A DNA stretch of 64,000 nucleotides from contig JACMZG010001870.1 of the NCBI GenBank assembly GCA_018340805.1, forward strand, positions 17,069,363 through 17,133,362, given 5' to 3'. Each line of letters begins with the position of its first letter. Positions within the stretch are counted from its first letter, which is position 1. Both the position numbers and the translations under genes were made by a program. The DNA is from Microvelia longipes. Lineage: Eukaryota; Arthropoda; Insecta; Hemiptera; Veliidae. The notes beneath the pieces were generated by a model, which did no database searches, was not told where the DNA came from, and saw only the letters and a program-made list of their open reading frames with translations. Shown here piece by piece: positions 45,355 through 60,350 of this stretch.

Positions 45355-46718
45355 TGATGGAGCAACGTATTGTGAGCTAAGTTACAAACTCTACATTTAT
45401 ATTTATTCCTACAATTTTCAGCAGTGTGTTGAGAATTAAAGCAGTTGGTACAAAGGTTATGGTTGGTTACTAACCTTGAACGTTGGATAGGAGTCATGGC
45501 GATAAAGGTTGGACATGTGTACAATTTATGGAGCTGTTTACATGCATAACATGGATAGTTATGGTGATCCTTAGGGTTAGAATCAGGTTTAGGAGTTTGG
45601 CGGTTACCGTTTCCAGAAGCATTTGTCCTGGAAGGTTGGCGTCACCGCCTCCCGATGATGGTTGGGTCGTACCAGTGTAAACATAGGCTGAATTAGGGGT
45701 TCTTTTGGAATTATGGTTATATTTTTCATTAGACTTATTTTTAGGGTTGTTATCAGAAATTGGTTTTTGGTATGGCTTACTATTAACATTTTGAGAACTA
45801 GATGGCAATGGAGTGGACATTTCTAAAATATTAATTTCTTTTAGGAGAAAAGTTTCATTTCACTGATTTTTGGAGAAGTTTTCTGGTCAGATATAACTTC
45901 TTCCCACTTTTTCAATAAATTTCGATCAAATTTAGAAGCAAGCAATTGGACTAAAATAAAACTGGAATTTTCAACATCTTCTCCCAAAGCTTCTAAGGCT
46001 CTAATATTTTTAAAAAATTCACAGTGCAAATTTTTCAGTGAAGATATTGAATCACTCTTAGAATTTGGAAGTTGAAATAAGGTATTTACATGAGAGTTTG
46101 ATATTAAACGTTGATTTTCGTAACGTTGAACAACTAAACTCCACGCAATTTTATAATTACTGTCCGTAGTGGCTAAGTTACTTATAAGGTCTGCGGCTTG
46201 TTCCTTGAGACACATTTTAAGTAATGTAATTTCTTAACATTAGGGATTGGCTGCGAATCAATTAAACTTATAAAATTATCTTTGAAGGTATTCCACTTTT
46301 TAAAATCCCCATTAAAATTAGGAAGGGAGATTTGTGGCAATCTTATATCTAAATTATGGTTACACTTAAAATATTAGGAGAGTTATTTGAAATGGACTCC
46401 GTAGATCCTAATGGTGAATTGGGTCTACTTTTGCTTATTGCTCAAGTCTTCCAACTAACGAAAAAAATCTATTTTCAAAATCTGTCAATTCGCAGTTTAA
46501 TTCCTGATGATATAATTCATCATCAGAATTCAGGATAATTTCATTGACACAATCAACAAACTCCTTGTGTAAAGGTTTTATTGATTGTAGCCTCTGATTC
46601 ACCTGAAAGGAGTGTTCATCAGGATTGTATTGATGAAGAAATTCTTCACATCTTTTAAGAGAAGCTTCTAATGAATTTTCTTATTTTTTAGTGTATTCAA
46701 TAAAGTTTGGCGACCCAT
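45355..46718 (-). pseudogene. BEL/Pao gag with zinc knuckles (frameshifted)
   Basis: A start at 46718 (MGRQTLLNTLK) is followed within about 15 codons by a frame change and then by a typical BEL gag N-terminus. A second frame change lies near 46210, leading into the DUF1759-like capsid domain (EQAADLISNLATT, VQRYENQRLI). The Pro/Ser/Asn-rich linker precedes Cys/His knuckles at about 45540-45360 (CTNCFNSQHTAENC, KCRVCNLAHNTLLH). Gag would package element RNA. The frame changes mean it is non-functional as assembled. Confidence 0.8.
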
Positions 46719-47128
46719 GTTTAGCACAAATTAAAGGTAAAACACAGATTAAACAAAATATTATAAAATAAACAAACGGAAATAATAAGGAATTTAATTT
46801 TCCTACCTTATTAAGAATATGACAAGAAATAATAATTATTAACTTGAAAAGTATTAGGAAAACCGAAATTATTATTAAAATTAAATTTAAAGTTAATAAT
46901 AATGTTCGAAAAGTTTTTATAAAATTTAAGAAAACAGTTTAAAAACTCATAAAAAGTATTCAAAAACTTACTAAAAATGTTTCGAAAACATATAAAAATT
47001 ATTCTAAAAACTATAAAAAGTTCTCTAAAAACATATAAAAGTTTGTTTTGTAAAGGAATTATTAAGGAATATTTTAGGAAAGAAATAAAAATGTTTAAGA
47101 GATAAGGATTTTAAAAAGATAAAATAAC

Positions 47129-47161
<33 letters not shown>

Positions 47162-47236
47162 CAAAGGAATATTTCTTAGGAATGAATAACAGGAAATGAC
47201 GTGTAAAGATAAGGTTAGTCACTCACAGAGCCAGGT

Positions 47237-47997
47237 GTTGTTTACCAGTATGGCGGCCGGTCGAGTCGGTGGACTTGAGAGGAATGCCTTGTAGAGGGGT
47301 TAGTCCAGTGGGTACACACACACCTCAACTACACTACACTGAACACTTCTTCACTAGCTTCACGCAAACAACTTCACTACGCGTACAAAGTCTTTCTGGA
47401 TACGATGGATAAATGTTTCTGGATACGATGGATGAATACTTATATTAATTAACAAAAGATGGGATTATAATTAAAGATGGATGAATGACGGATAATTAAC
47501 GATGGAAATATAAACTGGTTTATAATTATAACGGTTGTAATCGTTATTTTTAAATGGATAACGAATATTACGATGGATGAACGATGGATAATAATTAACG
47601 ATGGATGGATTACGATGGATAATTTACGATGTATTATATCAAAAACGAGTTTAATATTTACGTTGGTTAAAAACACTTGCGGTTTAAATAATAACGGAAC
47701 TAATCCGGGTCGAATGACCATGTAGAAATTTTGGGAATTTTTATGGATTACTAAATACTGAATAATAACGCACTGGTAATTAGGTTTAAGAAGACTGTAT
47801 AATGATTGGAATTAAAGTATAATACGGACACATATGGAATAAAATGTATATAGTTCGAGCTCTAGCTGGGAACTGGAAGAGAAGCCCTCGTATATGCTAG
47901 GGCTGTAGTAGGGAGGCGAACCTGTCCGACCTTACCCGACCATACACGAAGCCACTGTTTCAGATCCCTCTACTAACGAGAATCACACAAATAGAAA
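47237..47997 (-). repeat. Probable 5' LTR of the BEL/Pao element
   Basis: On the plus strand this starts TGTTGTTTACCAGTATGGCG immediately upstream (in element sense) of a possible primer-binding site (minus strand TGGCTCTGTGAG, 2 nt from the LTR end). A matching ...CACACA end lies near 47997. Length (about 760 bp) and position ahead of gag are plausible. With no second LTR to compare, both borders are a guess. It contains degenerate ACGATGGAT-type repeats at about 47400-47640. Confidence 0.4.
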
Positions 47998-48307
47998 TAG
48001 GAAAATGTTGGAAAAGTAAAATGATTTTATTTGGCCCATAAAATTAGAATATAATCTATTGTTAGAAACATACTCCTTGATAAATATGTTATAGTCGAAA
48101 CAGGGCTTAAAATAACCCAAAAGGTAAAAACAAAAATTACCAGTCATGTATGTTTCTTTGAAAAAATCCTTTAAAAATTAAGCCTCACGTAATTAATGCA
48201 TTCGTGAATATATAATAAAAATATTTCCCCATTTATTTGTTTGAGGAGCTATCTGATGCATTACTTTACAAAGCTTTTAATTAACCTTAACTATATATGT
48301 ATATTAT

Positions 48308-48311
48308 ATTG

Positions 48312-48367
<56 letters not shown>

Positions 48368-48368
48368 T
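48308..48368. repeat. (TA)n microsatellite
   Basis: TA run preceded by TGTATGTGTATA. Confidence 0.9.
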
Positions 48369-48479
48369 AACAATAGTTAATTTTTAAAAACCTTTAAAAA
48401 ATGTACATCGTAATGAGTTGAATGAACACTAAAGTTTCATTTGAGCTGAATGAAATTGGTCCGGAAGACTATTCAAAGT

Positions 48480-49052
48480 ACTCCAAGCAAGGGTACCTGG
48501 GTTCGAATACTGGTACCCTCGATAATTTGTATCGTTTTTTCACGTTTATAACTACAAAATAATTCTGACGCGGTGGTCCGCATGTTGGGTGAATTTTCTT
48601 TAGAATGCGTGTTTCCGTGCTTAACAACCCATTATTTCCTAAGGTTCTTTAGGATATATGCTATATATGCTATATATTCTTTAGCTTTATGCTTTATGAC
48701 CTAAGCAGTTACTTAATTATCAAGCACTGCTCGCACCTAATTTTGTCAGTATTTTTCAGAGGAAATGCGCTAAAACCTTAAAAGATAAACACTAACTGAG
48801 CTTTAATCTAGTTCGAATAATAGTGCGCACTGCCTATTTCAGAGGCATGGTTTTGTATAACCAAGTGGAAAATTATGCGCATATCCTTTGAAAATTACAC
48901 CCAAAATGAGTACGAGCAGTGCTTGATAATTGAGTAACTGCTTAGGTTTAAAACATAAACCGGAACCTTAAGCAAGTGGGTTGTTATGAACGGAAACACG
49001 CATTCCAAAGGAATTTCGCCCAACATGCGGACCACCGCGCCAGAATTGTTTA
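48480..49052. mobile_element. Diverged partial copy of the composite palindromic repeat
   Basis: It holds the palindromic part only: CTGACGCGGTGGTCCGCATG at the left and CATGCGGACCACCGCGCCAG at the right, with CTAAGCAGTTACT and its complement inside. A GGGTTCGAATACTGG box lies just left of it. No tandem modules or end block follow. Confidence 0.7.
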
Positions 49053-49529
49053 CTTGTTTTATCATACAACCTATTGTTTGCCATTTTACATTGAGCATAC
49101 GCCTTGATATATATTCAAAAAATATAAAATTCCAGTAACATATTAAACTCGTTTAAGAATAAATGTAATTATATTTTAACATCATATTTCAGTCTAAGTT
49201 CATTTATTTTACTACTTGGGTCAGTAAACATTAAAACATAAATGAATTGATGGAAAATATTTCGTAATTACCATAGGTCTTTGTTTACTTTTATTTTATT
49301 TTACTAAACGATTGGCAACTGTTTGAATTTAAAAAAAACTACAGCACAATCTGGTAGAGAATAAAGCAAACAGATTTTACTACTAGCGCTCTTCAAGATT
49401 TGTGATGAGGCCCCCAACTAAAATCATAAACACAAACTTGTCAATTGAGTGTTCCCACTATGGTCGGGAGTGAACCATCTATGTTAATATTGTTTATCTA
49501 TGGGTTATCCTGTTATACTCTCCTTCTTC

Positions 49530-49646
49530 TTATGTTTAGTGAAAATTATTTAATACTAAAGCAGTACAGTGGAGGAGAAATTAATAATAATTAATTTCTC
49601 ATCGACTGTACAACTTTAGTATTTAATCATTTTTACAAAACATAAG
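49530..49646. repeat. Short inverted repeat (about 55-bp arms)
   Basis: The arms begin CTTATGTTT and end AAACATAAG. Inner blocks TAATACTAAA and TTTAGTATTTAA pair around an AATTAATAATAATTAATT centre. Confidence 0.65.
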
Positions 49647-51301
49647 AAATTTCTCATTTGTTCTTTTTTTCATTCATAACGGTAAAAGTATAGCTAAATT
49701 AAGTAAGGCTTGTAAATGATTCAGAAATGTCAGATCAATAATTAGAAGAAACAAAAAATCATATTGAAATTATAATTAAGTGTTGAATCTTTTTTACCCT
49801 TTTAAATATTTTGAAGAATAAGTAACATTATACCCAAAGTTACTGACGTAATGAACTTTAAGTTCTGTTCACCTATGAGAACTATACGTTCACATAATAG
49901 AACTATGTATTCCTATTTGTCACTTTTTTATTTTAATTATTTCCGTTCCTATCTTATATTTTTTTGTAATCTTTGAGTTTTTTTCTTATTTGTCAGGCAC
50001 TGATGATGGCCTCTTGTTTGGTCAAAATGTTATGTATGATTTGTAAATTAACCATGTTATCTTTGTAGAGACTAAATTTTAAAATAAAACCTATAACCTG
50101 TTGGAAGATCTTAGTTACTTGTATTTTAAAATAAAATCTAAAACCTATAAGATCTTAGTTAGTTCAATTTTAAATTAAGACCTAAAACCTAAAAGAAGAT
50201 ATAAGGCTTCCTCACCTGTTGACTCATATAATATTGTATGATGAATTGCATAAATTTTGAAATATCATCAATTTTGATGAATGATAAAACATTTCCCAAA
50301 TGTAGCTTAGCGCTTTGCTTGCTACATTTCTTAAAGGTGTCTCTCGCACATTTATATTTTGCAAACCTTGGTGGAAGCAAACCCCTTAAACGGGTAATTC
50401 TGGTGGAAACCCGGTTTCGGTTTTTTTTTGCAAAACAATACTTGTCCTATATACCTACGGTAAATAGGGACGGACGGTAAAATAGGTTCTTTTCTTATCC
50501 TATAAATGAGGAAAAATAGGTTCTACTTTACTTTAATATGGCTTAAGGGTTTAAATTTTCAAAATTAAAACTATTACCAATTAAATTATTAATGCATATG
50601 TAAATAAATAAACCATTATTTTATTATATGACAAAACTACGTTTAAAAACTTCTTAAATCGGGACTAACCCGCGGTTACCCTTTTCAAAACGGATATGCA
50701 TACGTATCAAATATATATTATGTTTAAATATAAAATATTTTGCACACATAAAATTAAAATTGTGAGATCATAAAGTTTGCCCTATGTACAAAAATGACAT
50801 TGGCTTTCGAAAGAGTTAAAAATAAAATTAACTCCAGTCACTCAGTTTATAGAGTCATTCAGTAGAAGAAAATAAAATAACAACTTAATTCAATAAAAAA
50901 AGTTTCTTTCTTTTTTTAATTAAATAAAAAGTTAATTCAAGAGAAAGTATAAAATGATTATTTAATTGGTTTCATTAATTGAAAGCTACAGATTAGTAAA
51001 ATAATAAACTATATTTCTTTGCAATTCGCTAAAAAATACCAAACAAATTTTAATAAAACTACTTTTGTTATTAGATATTGTTTGTGTCAAAGATCGACCC
51101 AACAACTTTAGATTCATTAATTTAGGATAGAGTAGGAATTTTTTTTAAAAATATATATTTTTCTGTTAGCATTATATTTTTCTTTTAATTATTTTAGTTT
51201 TTTAGTTATTTCTGCGAATTTTGAAAGGAAAATAATCTTATGAGATTGGATCATAAAAAGAAAGGAAGAGAGGGGGAGATATAAAGGGTGTTTATGATAA
51301 A

Positions 51302-53337
<2,036 letters not shown>

Positions 53338-53707
53338 AAAAGTAGGTGACAGTACTTCTCAAGGGAAACACAAAATGACCTATTCTAGTGTGTCTGATCT
53401 CTCTCCGTTTTCCCACCTTATCATATTATAGATGATTTCCATATTCTGAGAATAAGCGAAGCGAGTCCGAAAGCGTACTGCAATTTATATTATAGGAGAT
53501 TTCTCTATTCTGAAAATAAGCGAAGCGAGTCCGAAATATTAAGTATGAGCGTAGAATACAAATTGGAATAATGGTGATAATATAATGAAACTTAGCACAT
53601 TTGTTGGTCCTATGTGTGACTACATAGACAATAAATTTCATATTATAAGTAAAATTTTTTCGCGTTTAATGAATTTTCGAAATTTACTCATATAAAAGAG
53701 TACATCA

Positions 53708-54143
53708 GTCCAAAAATAGTTGAAAAACAACTACCGAGCTTTCAACCAGGGGTCATCGTGGGGTCATCGGGGTAAATAGATTTATTAAAACATAAACAAC
53801 AAACTAGAATTAAACTGAATAAACCAACAAGTATACAATACATTTTATTCATATGGCTAATTCTGCTTATTTTCATTCTATTATTCTCCATTTTGTCGTA
53901 ATCTCAACGTGTTGCGGTTATAACTTGAATTTACTCTGTATTTCTCTAATCTTATGTTACCTTCATTTTTGATAACTCTTATCTTTTGTTGTTTTCTCTT
54001 ACAATATTTATTGTATGTCTGTCGGTTTATTTAGTTTAATTTTAGTCTTGTTGTTTATATGTTTTAATAAATCTATTTAACCTGATGACGACCAAGATCC
54101 CTGGTTGAAAGCTCGGTAGTCGTTTTTCAACTATTTTTGGACT
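53708..54143. repeat. Fold-back element with about 120-bp arms
   Basis: The left arm starts GTCCAAAAATAGTTGAAAAA and the right arm ends with its complement. CTACCGAGCTTTCAACCAGG and CCTGGTTGAAAGCTCGGTAG are exact partners. The loop of about 200 bp is AT-rich. Confidence 0.75.
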
Positions 54144-54699
54144 GCTGTCTTCTTTTATAAACCGTTAATATATAAACCGTTCTTTTCTTTTACTTGTTAA
54201 CACTTTTTTACAGTCCATTAATGCCTCTTTTTTTGTTAATAACGTAATAAAAATATTGTCCGGATTTCATAGCAGATCTAAAGATTGATTGTTGTACCAA
54301 GATTCTGTGGCATAAACACACTAGAAGATACGATGACAAGACCCACACATACTTAAGATAATAATGATACTATAGGTAATTTAAGAATATTCTCAAAGAC
54401 CTCTTTAACAGATACGTCTTTAATAAAACAAGAGGTTTCTTGATCGCTCCGCTACGCCAGTGCTAGGGGACGCTACGCGGTCCCATCGTCTCTCTTTAGC
54501 CGCTTCAGAGGCACATTGTTGTCCTGTATTAGGTTTTTCTATTATTTTTGTGAGTGGCATACTGCCTCAATATTAGACATGGTTTGTTTGCATAAAATTG
54601 TACACCTCGAAGGATAAAATAGTCACCAATGCTGATACAATCTTTTTAACTTTGCCATTTTGTTTACCCTATGTATTTACATTTTGTTTAGCGATATAT

Positions 54700-54975
54700 T
54701 AAATGACAACCCGACACTATAAGTTTTAGATGTTTTCTAAAATCATCTAAAACTCATGTGTGCCATTTCAAATTCAAACATTTTTCCGCGTTTTTTAAAT
54801 TTTAGAGTTTTTCTGAGTCATAAATAATGGTTAATGACACCGTAAAAAATACTATTTAATACCACGACTAAATCTTGAAGTAAATTTTACTACGTTGATA
54901 AAAACCACTCAGGAGATCTCAAAAACACCTGGAACGCATATTTCAGATGGAGTACCGGTTTTGGATTCTTTTACA
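54700..54975. repeat. Copy of the dispersed repeat family
   Basis: Diverged copy: TTTTTCTGAGTCATAAATAA, AAAACCACTCAGGAGATCTC, AGTACCGGTTTTGG. Confidence 0.55.
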
Positions 54976-55508
54976 AACCCAATACCAATACCAACGGTAT
55001 ACATGAGAAAAAATAAAAAAAAAACAGAATGAGGAAACGAACTTGATGATCCAAGGTCAATCTAAAAAATTATTACCCTTTCTACTCTAAAATAAAAATT
55101 TGGCATTTCGTGTGGTGGTGTTTTTTCTCTTAGAATTGGTTGTCTTGTTTTGTGTCCTTGATGATTTATCCTTATCAGTCGGGTAACCCTAGCTGTGTAT
55201 CCTTGAGAATTCCCAATCCCAGATCCAATCTAAAATGATGTTCTTAACTCAAAACTAATACTAAGAGTGTTAGGAAAAGAGTCGTACTGAAGGAGCATAG
55301 GATTATAAACCTCGTGTTTATTCCTGATGGGGTTTGAAGTTCTAAAGAATTTATTTTCTGCCAATTTTATTTTATTAATCTTATACTCTAACTCAAAAAT
55401 AGAATACAGCATTTCTTCAGGCAAATACTTTTGGTGTACAAGTTTTATTTTTGGTACTATTATATTATTATTTTATTGATTATATTATATTTAATATATA
55501 TTATATTT

Positions 55509-55512
<4 letters not shown>

Positions 55513-55564
<52 letters not shown>

Positions 55565-55567
55565 TAT
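55513..55567. repeat. (TA)n microsatellite
   Basis: TA run within a TTAT-rich stretch. Confidence 0.9.
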
Positions 55568-55797
55568 TACTATATTATTATTATTAAATTGTATTATTTT
55601 ATATCTATTTATACATTTATGTATTTATCATTGGTTTATTTTTACGGCTTGGCATGGCGGCAAGGCCACCGTTCACTTAGTGTTCACTGCTTGCACAAAC
55701 CGGCTTAAGAAGTTGGCCTGAGTGGCACTGAAATCTAATGATTATAAAAAAAAATGCTTTGTAACAAAAAATAGATTTCAAACTTAAGTCATTATCG

Positions 55798-55850
55798 CAT
55801 TATAGCTGCTATATCTAGTTATAGCAGCCTGACTATATCCAGTCAGGTTA
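55798..55850. repeat. Two adjacent short stem-loops
   Basis: CTGCTATA/TATAGCAG and CCTGACT/AGTCAGG are separated by only a few bases. Confidence 0.65.
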
Positions 55851-56034
55851 TAAACTGTTGCTAATTTTGCGTGTCTAATTTTATTATCATCAAATATCTA
55901 TCAGCCTTGACCTGAGTTGGCCTGTTAAGAGGTTGGCACAGTCTACTTTTTTCTTACATACACACTACAGCGCCCTGTACGAAATTACGTTTGTGCTGGT
56001 TGGCCCGGTTTTGTTTGTATATTCGATCCCTATT

Positions 56035-56330
56035 GTACAAACATGCTCTGGCCGGCCTGTCAAAATACAGTTTACGCTGGCCGGCCTATCAAAATAAAGT
56101 TTACGCTGGCCGGCCTGTCAAAATAAAGTTTGCGCTGGCCGGCCTGTCAAAATAAAGTTTGCGCTGGCCGGCCTATCAAAATAAATTTTGCGCCGGCTGG
56201 CCTGTTAAAATAAAACTTACGCTGGCCGGCCTGTCAAAATGCAGTTTGCGCTGGCCGGCCTATCAAAATTGAGTTTGCGTTGCTGGCCTTTTAAGATTAA
56301 GTTTGCGCTGGCCGTCCTGACTAAACACTG
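56035..56330 (+). repeat. GC-rich minisatellite, unit about 29 bp
   Basis: About ten units of CTGGCCGGCCTGTCAAAATA followed by AAGTTTACG. Most units contain the 8-bp palindrome GGCCGGCC, unusual in this AT-rich window. Confidence 0.92.
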
Positions 56331-57948
56331 CGCGCGTTTGTCCCTATAAAAGCTCTTTTATTTTTTATTAGAAACTAAACACTAAAGATCAGATACACCC
56401 CGTAACTGTATTTTTACCTAACAACTTTAGATTTGTTTCGCTTGTCCTTGGAATTTTATTACTTCGGTCTTACTATGTTTTATCTATCTGTCTATCTTAT
56501 CTATCTATCTAATATTTTAACCCAATGGCTAGGTTGTTATAGTACTTTAAGAAAGATGAGGAATGTATTCCTTAATACACTTTGTAGCTATTTAATCAAG
56601 TAACGAAGGAAATCTACTTTTTATACGTCTACAAGTCCAATAAAACATTACTGTGGCATACTTGGAAAAAATGAGCTAATGAGGTTGTCGGTTATCATTT
56701 TTTTTTTTCATAAGAATATTAGCATTTTTTCATTGTTCATATAATAATAATATAATATTTTTTATTTCACATTTTAAAAACAATAACATTATATTCTTTT
56801 TTGCACTTTTTTAAAATTTTTTAAAGAATTGTCATCTTTTAATAATATTTTTGCAGTAAAACTTAATAGTTTATATCAAAAAACTTGTTTACCTCTCTGT
56901 TGTTTTCCTTATTGCACCGATGTTATTTATGGTTATTGTGTAGAGCTAATGTTGTCTAATTAAGCTTCACAATAAATAACTAGCCAGTTTCGCCCTAAAG
57001 CAATTACTTTGCAAACAAGACTTAACTCAAGATCCCAACAGTAAAGAATAAGTTATACGTAAATAATATAGGCTCATTGGACTCGACGAGCCTATTGGTG
57101 ATATGTATCCTCTAAAGCTAACCACTAATGCCGTATCATTCAACCTTTTTTGGGAATTTTCGGAGAAACGATGTCCTTCGGCTTCTCTGCCACTCCGCGA
57201 CCATGGCGCGAGGCGCTAGGGGCCGCTTCGCGCCAACATGGTTGTTGTACTTAACCAGTTCGTCATATTACTGGTTTATTATTAGTGGCATACTGCCATG
57301 ATGATAATCGAATTTTCAAATGTATTATTGAAAAACTTAATTTGTTTACATTATGTCAATGACGTTAATGAAACTTTGTACAAAAATTAACCTTGTTAAT
57401 ATCCCGAACCCTATTGTTTATGAAATTTGTGTGACGTCATTAACCTAGAATAATGATCCCCTAGACATGTCAAAAAATCACAGATCTTCAAAAGTGTTTA
57501 GATCAGGCTGAATTTGTTTTTGCACATGTACTTCTATGCATTGTTAACAAAGTTACATTTATCAGCATTAGTTCTTATTGATTGACATATATAATATAAC
57601 CACGTATATATCAAATCACGTTTGTTGACTAATTGAAAATTCGCTTATATCGTGGCAGTATGCCACTTATAAAAATCAGGAACATGACAAACTGATATAA
57701 GGCACCGACACATGGCCACAATGCGGCGTCAAAAAGGCGCGGGGGCCGCGATGCGTCCTCTCCAGCGCCAACGCGCCTCTTCTTGCCAGCGACAAGAAGC
57801 CGAGGCCCTCTTGTCTCGAAATCAGAAATGCTTGAACCAGCAAGTATCAACAGTGGTAACTTCTTCGATTCCTTCTTCTGTTTGTCATGACCATATCCCC
57901 TTTCATTTTAAACTTTCGTCTCTTATCAAATTTGTTTATTGTTTTCAG

Positions 57949-58123
57949 ACTAGTTGTAGAGAAGCCCCGGCCTCGCCTCTTCCTCTAGGCACTTTGCAAC
58001 CGTCCTTATACACCAAGCCAGAGGGTCCTTTACTACTCCGAGCTCACAACAGTGTCGGACGTCTTCATTTTGACATTAATTATGACTTTGATCGATCAGA
58101 TCTTCATATTCATCTTATTGAAG
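57949..58123 (+). CDS. Synaptotagmin-like gene, exon entering the first C2 domain
   Basis: This 175-nt exon follows a good acceptor (TTGTTTTCAG) and ends at AAG|GTAATT. It starts in phase 0 and leaves in phase 1. The peptide has two recognisable parts. The first is a pre-C2 segment, PLGTLQPSLYTKPEG, resembling the G-x-x-x-P-x-L-Y motif found ahead of C2A in several synaptotagmins. The second is the start of a C2 beta-sandwich, VGRLHFDINYDFDRSDLHIH, which matches the family pattern G-x-L-x-F-x-(x)-x-Y-D-F-x-x-x-x-L. Synaptotagmins are membrane-anchored C2 proteins that couple calcium or phospholipid binding to vesicle exocytosis. The calcium-binding aspartates lie in later exons outside the window, so I cannot say whether this is a calcium-sensing member or which paralogue it is. 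Confidence 0.75.
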
Positions 58124-58745
58124 GTAATTATGAATTACGGGCATTGAGAACTTAATTTTAAGAGAAACTTAAGTTGTCACAAAATTAAGACGTATGGATT
58201 ATATATACTAAAATATGTACAGTTTTTACTGACATAGTATATATAATTAAACAACCTATATGCAGTGGCGGACTGAACCATGAAGAGTAGTCTTCTTTTA
58301 AATAGATTAGTATTAATGATTATAGCAAGCTTAGTTTTATCATAGCTTTAAATAATCATTTTTTAATTTATTTAGTTTAATATTTTAATAAAATAAAATC
58401 AAATGAAATTATTATTTAAATAAATTAAAATAAACTTGAGTAAATAAATAAATAATAAAATAAAAGTAAGTATAAAATAAAATTACGTATACAATTAAAA
58501 TAAACTTAAAGGAAACTTAAGTTTATTCATTTAAATGCAATATTTAATTAAACTATTTTATGCTTAATTTCTAGGGTCCTGATCAAGTACCCCATGTGAC
58601 CCTAGTCTTCCGTGTGGGACTTTTAAAGGTCCATGTTTGAAGAATAGGGACCTTTAAGGACCGACCTAAATTTAGGTAGCAAATAGAGAATATTTTAAGT
58701 ATACTTAATATACATCAATCTCTAAGGCCTTAATCTGTTGCTTTA

Positions 58746-58778
58746 GGGCAGTAGTAGTAGTAGTAGTAGTAGTAGTAG
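58746..58778 (+). repeat. (AGT)n microsatellite
   Basis: About ten AGT units in a row. Confidence 0.9.
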
Positions 58779-59813
58779 GGTGAGGAGGCAAAGCCAGGCA
58801 AATAGGCCACGTTGTTGGGCCCTTCTTGCCAGCCCCGATTCCTTAGCCTACACCGCCTCTACCAAGAATCTCCTAGAAAGGTTGGTTTCCTTTAGGGCAA
58901 AGTACGGAGCGTACTTCGTATGGGGCCCTTAAACGTCTGGGTATAATGAATAGCGCCCATAAATATCTAAAATGTACAATATAGTTTAAATAATTATTTA
59001 AAAAACATAGAGCCCTGATCAAGTAAGCTAGGGCCATTTTTAGCCCTAGTCTTCCGTATAGAGCCCAAAAGGTTTAAAAAGTATTGCATCTAGGAGCGCT
59101 TTAGGCTCTACCTTAGATTACTGGACCCCTATGAATCTGGTGTTATGATTATAATACATAATTAAAAAAATAAATATATGTAGTTTAAAGATTAAAAATG
59201 TATAATTTTTTTAAAAATTTTCGTTGTTTTTAAAGTTTATTTTTGGCTAAAGGGCCCGAGGAGAGCTGCCGCCCTCGCCCTCACTAGCTAGTCCGTCCTT
59301 GCCCATTTTGATGTAATAATTCACACTTTAAGTATTACATTACTATTAACATTTTTAATACCGTGTTAAATCAATACTTTAACAAAGCCCGCATGGGGTT
59401 GGAAACTGTATAAAACAAAATAAAATCACTTAAATATGTAAAGGAGTCCTGATAAACAGAATCTAACACTGATATAATAAAAGTCTTAATGGTAAACCGA
59501 TACCGTACTCAGGGAATCTATATTATGTTGTTTTCGAAAGCGTATTATAGCCTTGCTAAAACTCCCAGGCAAATGTAAGCATACAACTCAATTTGCCTTT
59601 TTTCTAAATCCACCATCTTTTTCCTTACTTCCAGCTTCCTTTGTAAATAAATCCATCTACTCCTTTGCACCTTTTCATGGTTTTCCTTCTTACAAAAATC
59701 GTTCGTTTTAGTAGCAACATGTTTTTGCAGTTTCTTTGTTACGAATTCTTTTTATCATATGATGCCTTAAAGGTTGTTCGGGTAGTAGAAGTTGTGTGTG
59801 GATTCGATTATAA

Positions 59814-59872
59814 CCATATATATATATATAATAATATATATATTATAGTATATATATATATATATATTATTA
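59814..59872. repeat. (TA)n microsatellite
   Basis: TA run with TAAT and TAGT breaks. Confidence 0.85.
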
Positions 59873-59999
59873 TAAACGAAACTTGTCTTTAAACTTATTA
59901 TTTATAACAAAAGAGTTATATCAAATTTCAACTCAATTTAGGTTATTTTCCTATTTTTACATTAAAAAAAAACAAAACAAGCATTATAAAAATTGAAAT

Positions 60000-60350
60000 A
60001 ATGCTGATAATGATTTGAAACTTAGCACATAATTTTGCCTTATATATGACTTTACGTATGCCAAATCTCAAATGTATGGAAAAGTATGAATTTTCCAGCA
60101 ATTTTTGCTGAGTCATTGTTGCTGGTTAATAACGTCAAACAAATTATTTTCTGGATAGCACAACTAGACAAAGATTACTTTTTGTATCAAGTTTCAACTC
60201 TCTAGTATAAGTAAACTAAGAGAGATAATAATAACAGGCACACACGCATACAAACAGACAACTTTTTTAAAACCACTTAGGAGGTCTTAAGAACACTTGA
60301 ATCGCATGGTTCAGGTGAAATCCCGGTTCCGGGATTTCATTTTTTTGCAA
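60000..60350. repeat. Copy of the dispersed repeat family
   Basis: It shares CAAGTTTCAACTCTCTAGTA, ACCACTTAGGAGGTCTTAAG and TCCCGGTTCCGGG-like ends with the 29430 copy. Confidence 0.65.

Larger units (their letters stand above)
41669..47236 (-). mobile_element. BEL/Pao LTR retrotransposon, decayed internal region
   Basis: Reading right to left, the order is gag, zinc knuckles, aspartic protease, RT, RNase H, integrase. It is cut by the N gap inside the C-terminal integrase extension. Coding frames change many times, so no full polyprotein is encoded. The order and motifs (DUF1759-type gag, DGGS protease, YVDD RT) are those of BEL/Pao rather than Gypsy or Copia. It lies antisense in the synaptotagmin-like intron. 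The 3' LTR is not visible and may lie in the gap. Confidence 0.88.
54150..57940. other. Intron sequence before the C2 exon
   Basis: It holds a dispersed-repeat copy, a (TA)n tract, paired stem-loops and the 29-bp GC-rich array. A GC-rich block at 57695-57830 just upstream of the C2 exon gives an open frame that I regard as non-coding. Confidence 0.5.

Noticed and set aside
57712..58155. 147-residue open frame covering the GC-rich block and the C2 exon
   Set aside because: A clear acceptor (TTTTCAG at 57948) and in-phase exon borders show that only 57949-58123 is coding. The upstream part is low-complexity GC-rich sequence.
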